8,523 nt of DNA. It comes from Anaerocolumna sp. Lineage in GTDB: Bacteria > Bacillota > Clostridia > Lachnospirales > Lachnospiraceae. The translations under genes were made by a program, and so were the position numbers. The notes beneath the pieces were generated by a model. That model worked only from the letters and a program-made list of their open reading frames with translations, made no database searches and was not told where the DNA came from. This document shows positions 7,255-8,523 of this stretch, piece by piece. How positions within the stretch are numbered: the first letter of the stretch is position 1; every line of letters begins with the position of its first letter. The stretch spans positions 1 to 8,523 of the forward strand of contig JAQSYR010000043.1 in the NCBI GenBank assembly GCA_029256035.1, read 5' to 3'.

Positions 7255-7923
7255 ATGTGTGGACGATACTATATTGATGATGAAACATCACTGGAAATCA
7301 AAAAAATTCTAGAGAGCATTGACAAAAGATTTCAAAAGAAAGAAAGGAAAACTGGTGAAATATATCCGGCAGACCAGGCGCCCATTCTGGTAGCCAAAAA
7401 TCAAGTGGTTGAGCCTATGGTATTAAAATGGGGAGCAGAGGGCTTTGATAAAGGACGTAGAATTATTAATGCAAGAAGTGAATCCATTCATGAGAAAAAT
7501 ATGTTTCGTCATAGCATCCTTCATAGAAGATGTATTATACCTGCCAATGGGTTTTATGAATGGAATCGGTTGGGCAATAAGAGCAAGTATTATTTTTCGG
7601 ATTATAATCATGATATTATCTACATGGCAGGCATTTATGATAAATACCAAGGAGTGGATTGTTTTATTATACTGACCACCTCTGCAAATAATAGTATGAA
7701 AGAAATACATGAAAGAATGCCTTTAATTTTAAATAAGGAACAAATGGAATCCTGGTTATTTGATGATAAATATACGGATTATTTATTAAATTTAACACCA
7801 ATGGATTTGAAAAAAGAAGAAATACCAAAAGAAGAAAAGCAAATAATTGGATTACAAAATCATGGAATGCAAAACGAGATAGAGAATGAGTACCAGCAGT
7901 TGAAATTCGATTTTTTAAAATAG
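7255..7923 (+). CDS. SRAP-domain protein (YedK/HMCES-like abasic-site crosslinker)
   Basis: SRAP proteins bind single-stranded DNA at abasic sites and form a covalent thiazolidine link through the N-terminal cysteine, shielding the lesion at replication forks. The older name is SOS response-associated peptidase. The 222 residues show the whole active site: C2 in MCGRY, N72 in INARSESI, E102 in PANGFYEW and H152 in HERMPLIL; the PMVLKWG block (54-60) is also typical. I chose the ATG at 7255 over the in-frame ATG two codons upstream (7249) because the cysteine must become the N-terminus after methionine removal, and because the weak AGAAAGAAG ribosome site (7239-7247) sits 7 bases from it but only one base from the other. 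The C-terminus is lysine/glutamate-rich and ends in QLKFDFLK, a possible sliding-clamp-binding motif. The DUF1015 gene follows after 35 bases, so the two are probably co-transcribed. Confidence 0.93.
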   Translation: MCGRYYIDDETSLEIKKILESIDKRFQKKERKTGEIYPADQAPILVAKNQVVEPMVLKWGAEGFDKGRRIINARSESIHEKNMFRHSILHRRCIIPANGFYEWNRLGNKSKYYFSDYNHDIIYMAGIYDKYQGVDCFIILTTSANNSMKEIHERMPLILNKEQMESWLFDDKYTDYLLNLTPMDLKKEEIPKEEKQIIGLQNHGMQNEIENEYQQLKFDFLK

Positions 7924-7958
7924 AAGAATATAAAAGCACTAATACAGGAGGATATTAT

Positions 7959-8523
7959 ATGGCACAAGTAAAACCATTTCAATGTATCAGACCAAACAAG
8001 CAGGTGGCAGGCAAAGTAGCAGCCCTACCCTATGATGTATATAATCGTCAGGAAGCAAAAGCAGAAGTGGAAAAAGAACCACTTTCATTTCTTAAAATAG
8101 ACCGTGCAGAAACACAGTTTGATGACAGTGTTGATACTTATGATGCTAAGGTTTACTTAAAAGCAAAAGAAATACTTGATTCTATGATAGCGGACGGTAC
8201 TTTTATTCAGGATAACCAAGAGAGTTATTATGTTTATGAGTTAATTATGGATGGAAGATCCCAGACTGGAATGGTTGCATGCGCATCTATTGATGATTAC
8301 CTAAATAATGTGATAAAAAAACATGAAAATACAAGGGAAGATAAGGAAATTGACCGAATTCGCCATGTAGACACCTGCAATGCTCAGACAGGCCCAATTT
8401 TCCTGGCTCATCGCTCCAATGAATTGATTCACAATATTGTAAAAGAAGTGAAAAAAGAGGACAAACTTTATGGTTTTACCGCTTCTGACGGAGTTACTCA
8501 TAATGTGTGGCAAATGAATCATC
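7959..8523 (+). CDS. DUF1015 family protein, N-terminal part (runs off the window)
   Basis: Conserved cytoplasmic protein of unproven function; no signal peptide or membrane segment is visible. The open frame starts at an ATG 7 bases after a perfect AGGAGG (7946-7951) and stays open for 188 codons to the window edge. Full family members are around 400 residues, so roughly half is seen. Recognisable family blocks are VKPFQCIRP at the N-terminus, VAALPYDVYN (20-29), PLSFLKIDRAE (41-51), KHENTREDKEIDRIRHVD (121-138) and CNAQTGPIFLAHRS (140-153). From memory, genes of this family often sit beside serC and serA in Clostridia and Bacteroidetes, and older annotations liken them to ParB/Spo0J proteins; neither point can be confirmed here. 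It is cut off from serCA by a terminator and the SRAP gene. A role linked to serine metabolism is inference. Confidence 0.85.
   Translation, partial: MAQVKPFQCIRPNKQVAGKVAALPYDVYNRQEAKAEVEKEPLSFLKIDRAETQFDDSVDTYDAKVYLKAKEILDSMIADGTFIQDNQESYYVYELIMDGRSQTGMVACASIDDYLNNVIKKHENTREDKEIDRIRHVDTCNAQTGPIFLAHRSNELIHNIVKEVKKEDKLYGFTASDGVTHNVWQMNH

Noticed and set aside
8301..8522. Antisense open frame of 73 codons at the window end
   Set aside because: It is opposite the recognisable DUF1015 coding frame, which has a strong ribosome site and conserved family blocks.

Overview
The window is AT-rich, densely packed DNA with all seven genes on the + strand. Strong AGGAGG-type ribosome sites, sigma-A type promoters, frequent AGA arginine codons and the protein subtypes (386-residue SerA, clostridial-style IlvD and IlvB) suggest a low-GC Firmicute, most likely a Clostridia/Lachnospiraceae-like anaerobe. 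The taxon is inferred from overall character, not from a marker gene. I see no RNA gene, mobile element, CRISPR array or phage gene, and no gene-free stretch longer than about 130 bases.

Layout. (1) 49-1272: peptidase T (pepT). (2) 1268-1399: a 127-base gap with a CodY-like box and a well-formed promoter. (3) 1400-4772: ilvD and ilvB, 25 bases apart, for branched-chain amino acid synthesis. (4) 4773-4880: a near-consensus promoter (TTGACT-17-TATAAT) with two inverted repeats, one around the -10 box and one in the leader. (5) 4881-7149: serC and serA, 19 bases apart, the first two steps of serine synthesis, ended by a clear rho-independent terminator at 7153-7195. (6) 7255-7923: an SRAP-domain (YedK/HMCES-like) DNA-crosslinking protein. 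(7) 7959 to the window edge: the first 188 residues of a DUF1015 protein.

How the genes fit together. Most of the window concerns amino acid supply. PepT releases amino acids from tripeptides. IlvB and IlvD catalyse two of the steps towards valine, isoleucine and leucine. SerA and SerC make phosphoserine. Absent from this stretch are ilvC, ilvN (the AHAS regulatory subunit) and a classical phosphoserine phosphatase (serB). The last absence makes the DUF1015 gene near serCA the most interesting item. Other points worth a look are a SerA lacking the usual catalytic glutamate, the inverted repeats at the serC promoter, and a possible sliding-clamp-binding tail on the SRAP protein. Most of the window is ordinary housekeeping metabolism, and no wholly new system is evident.
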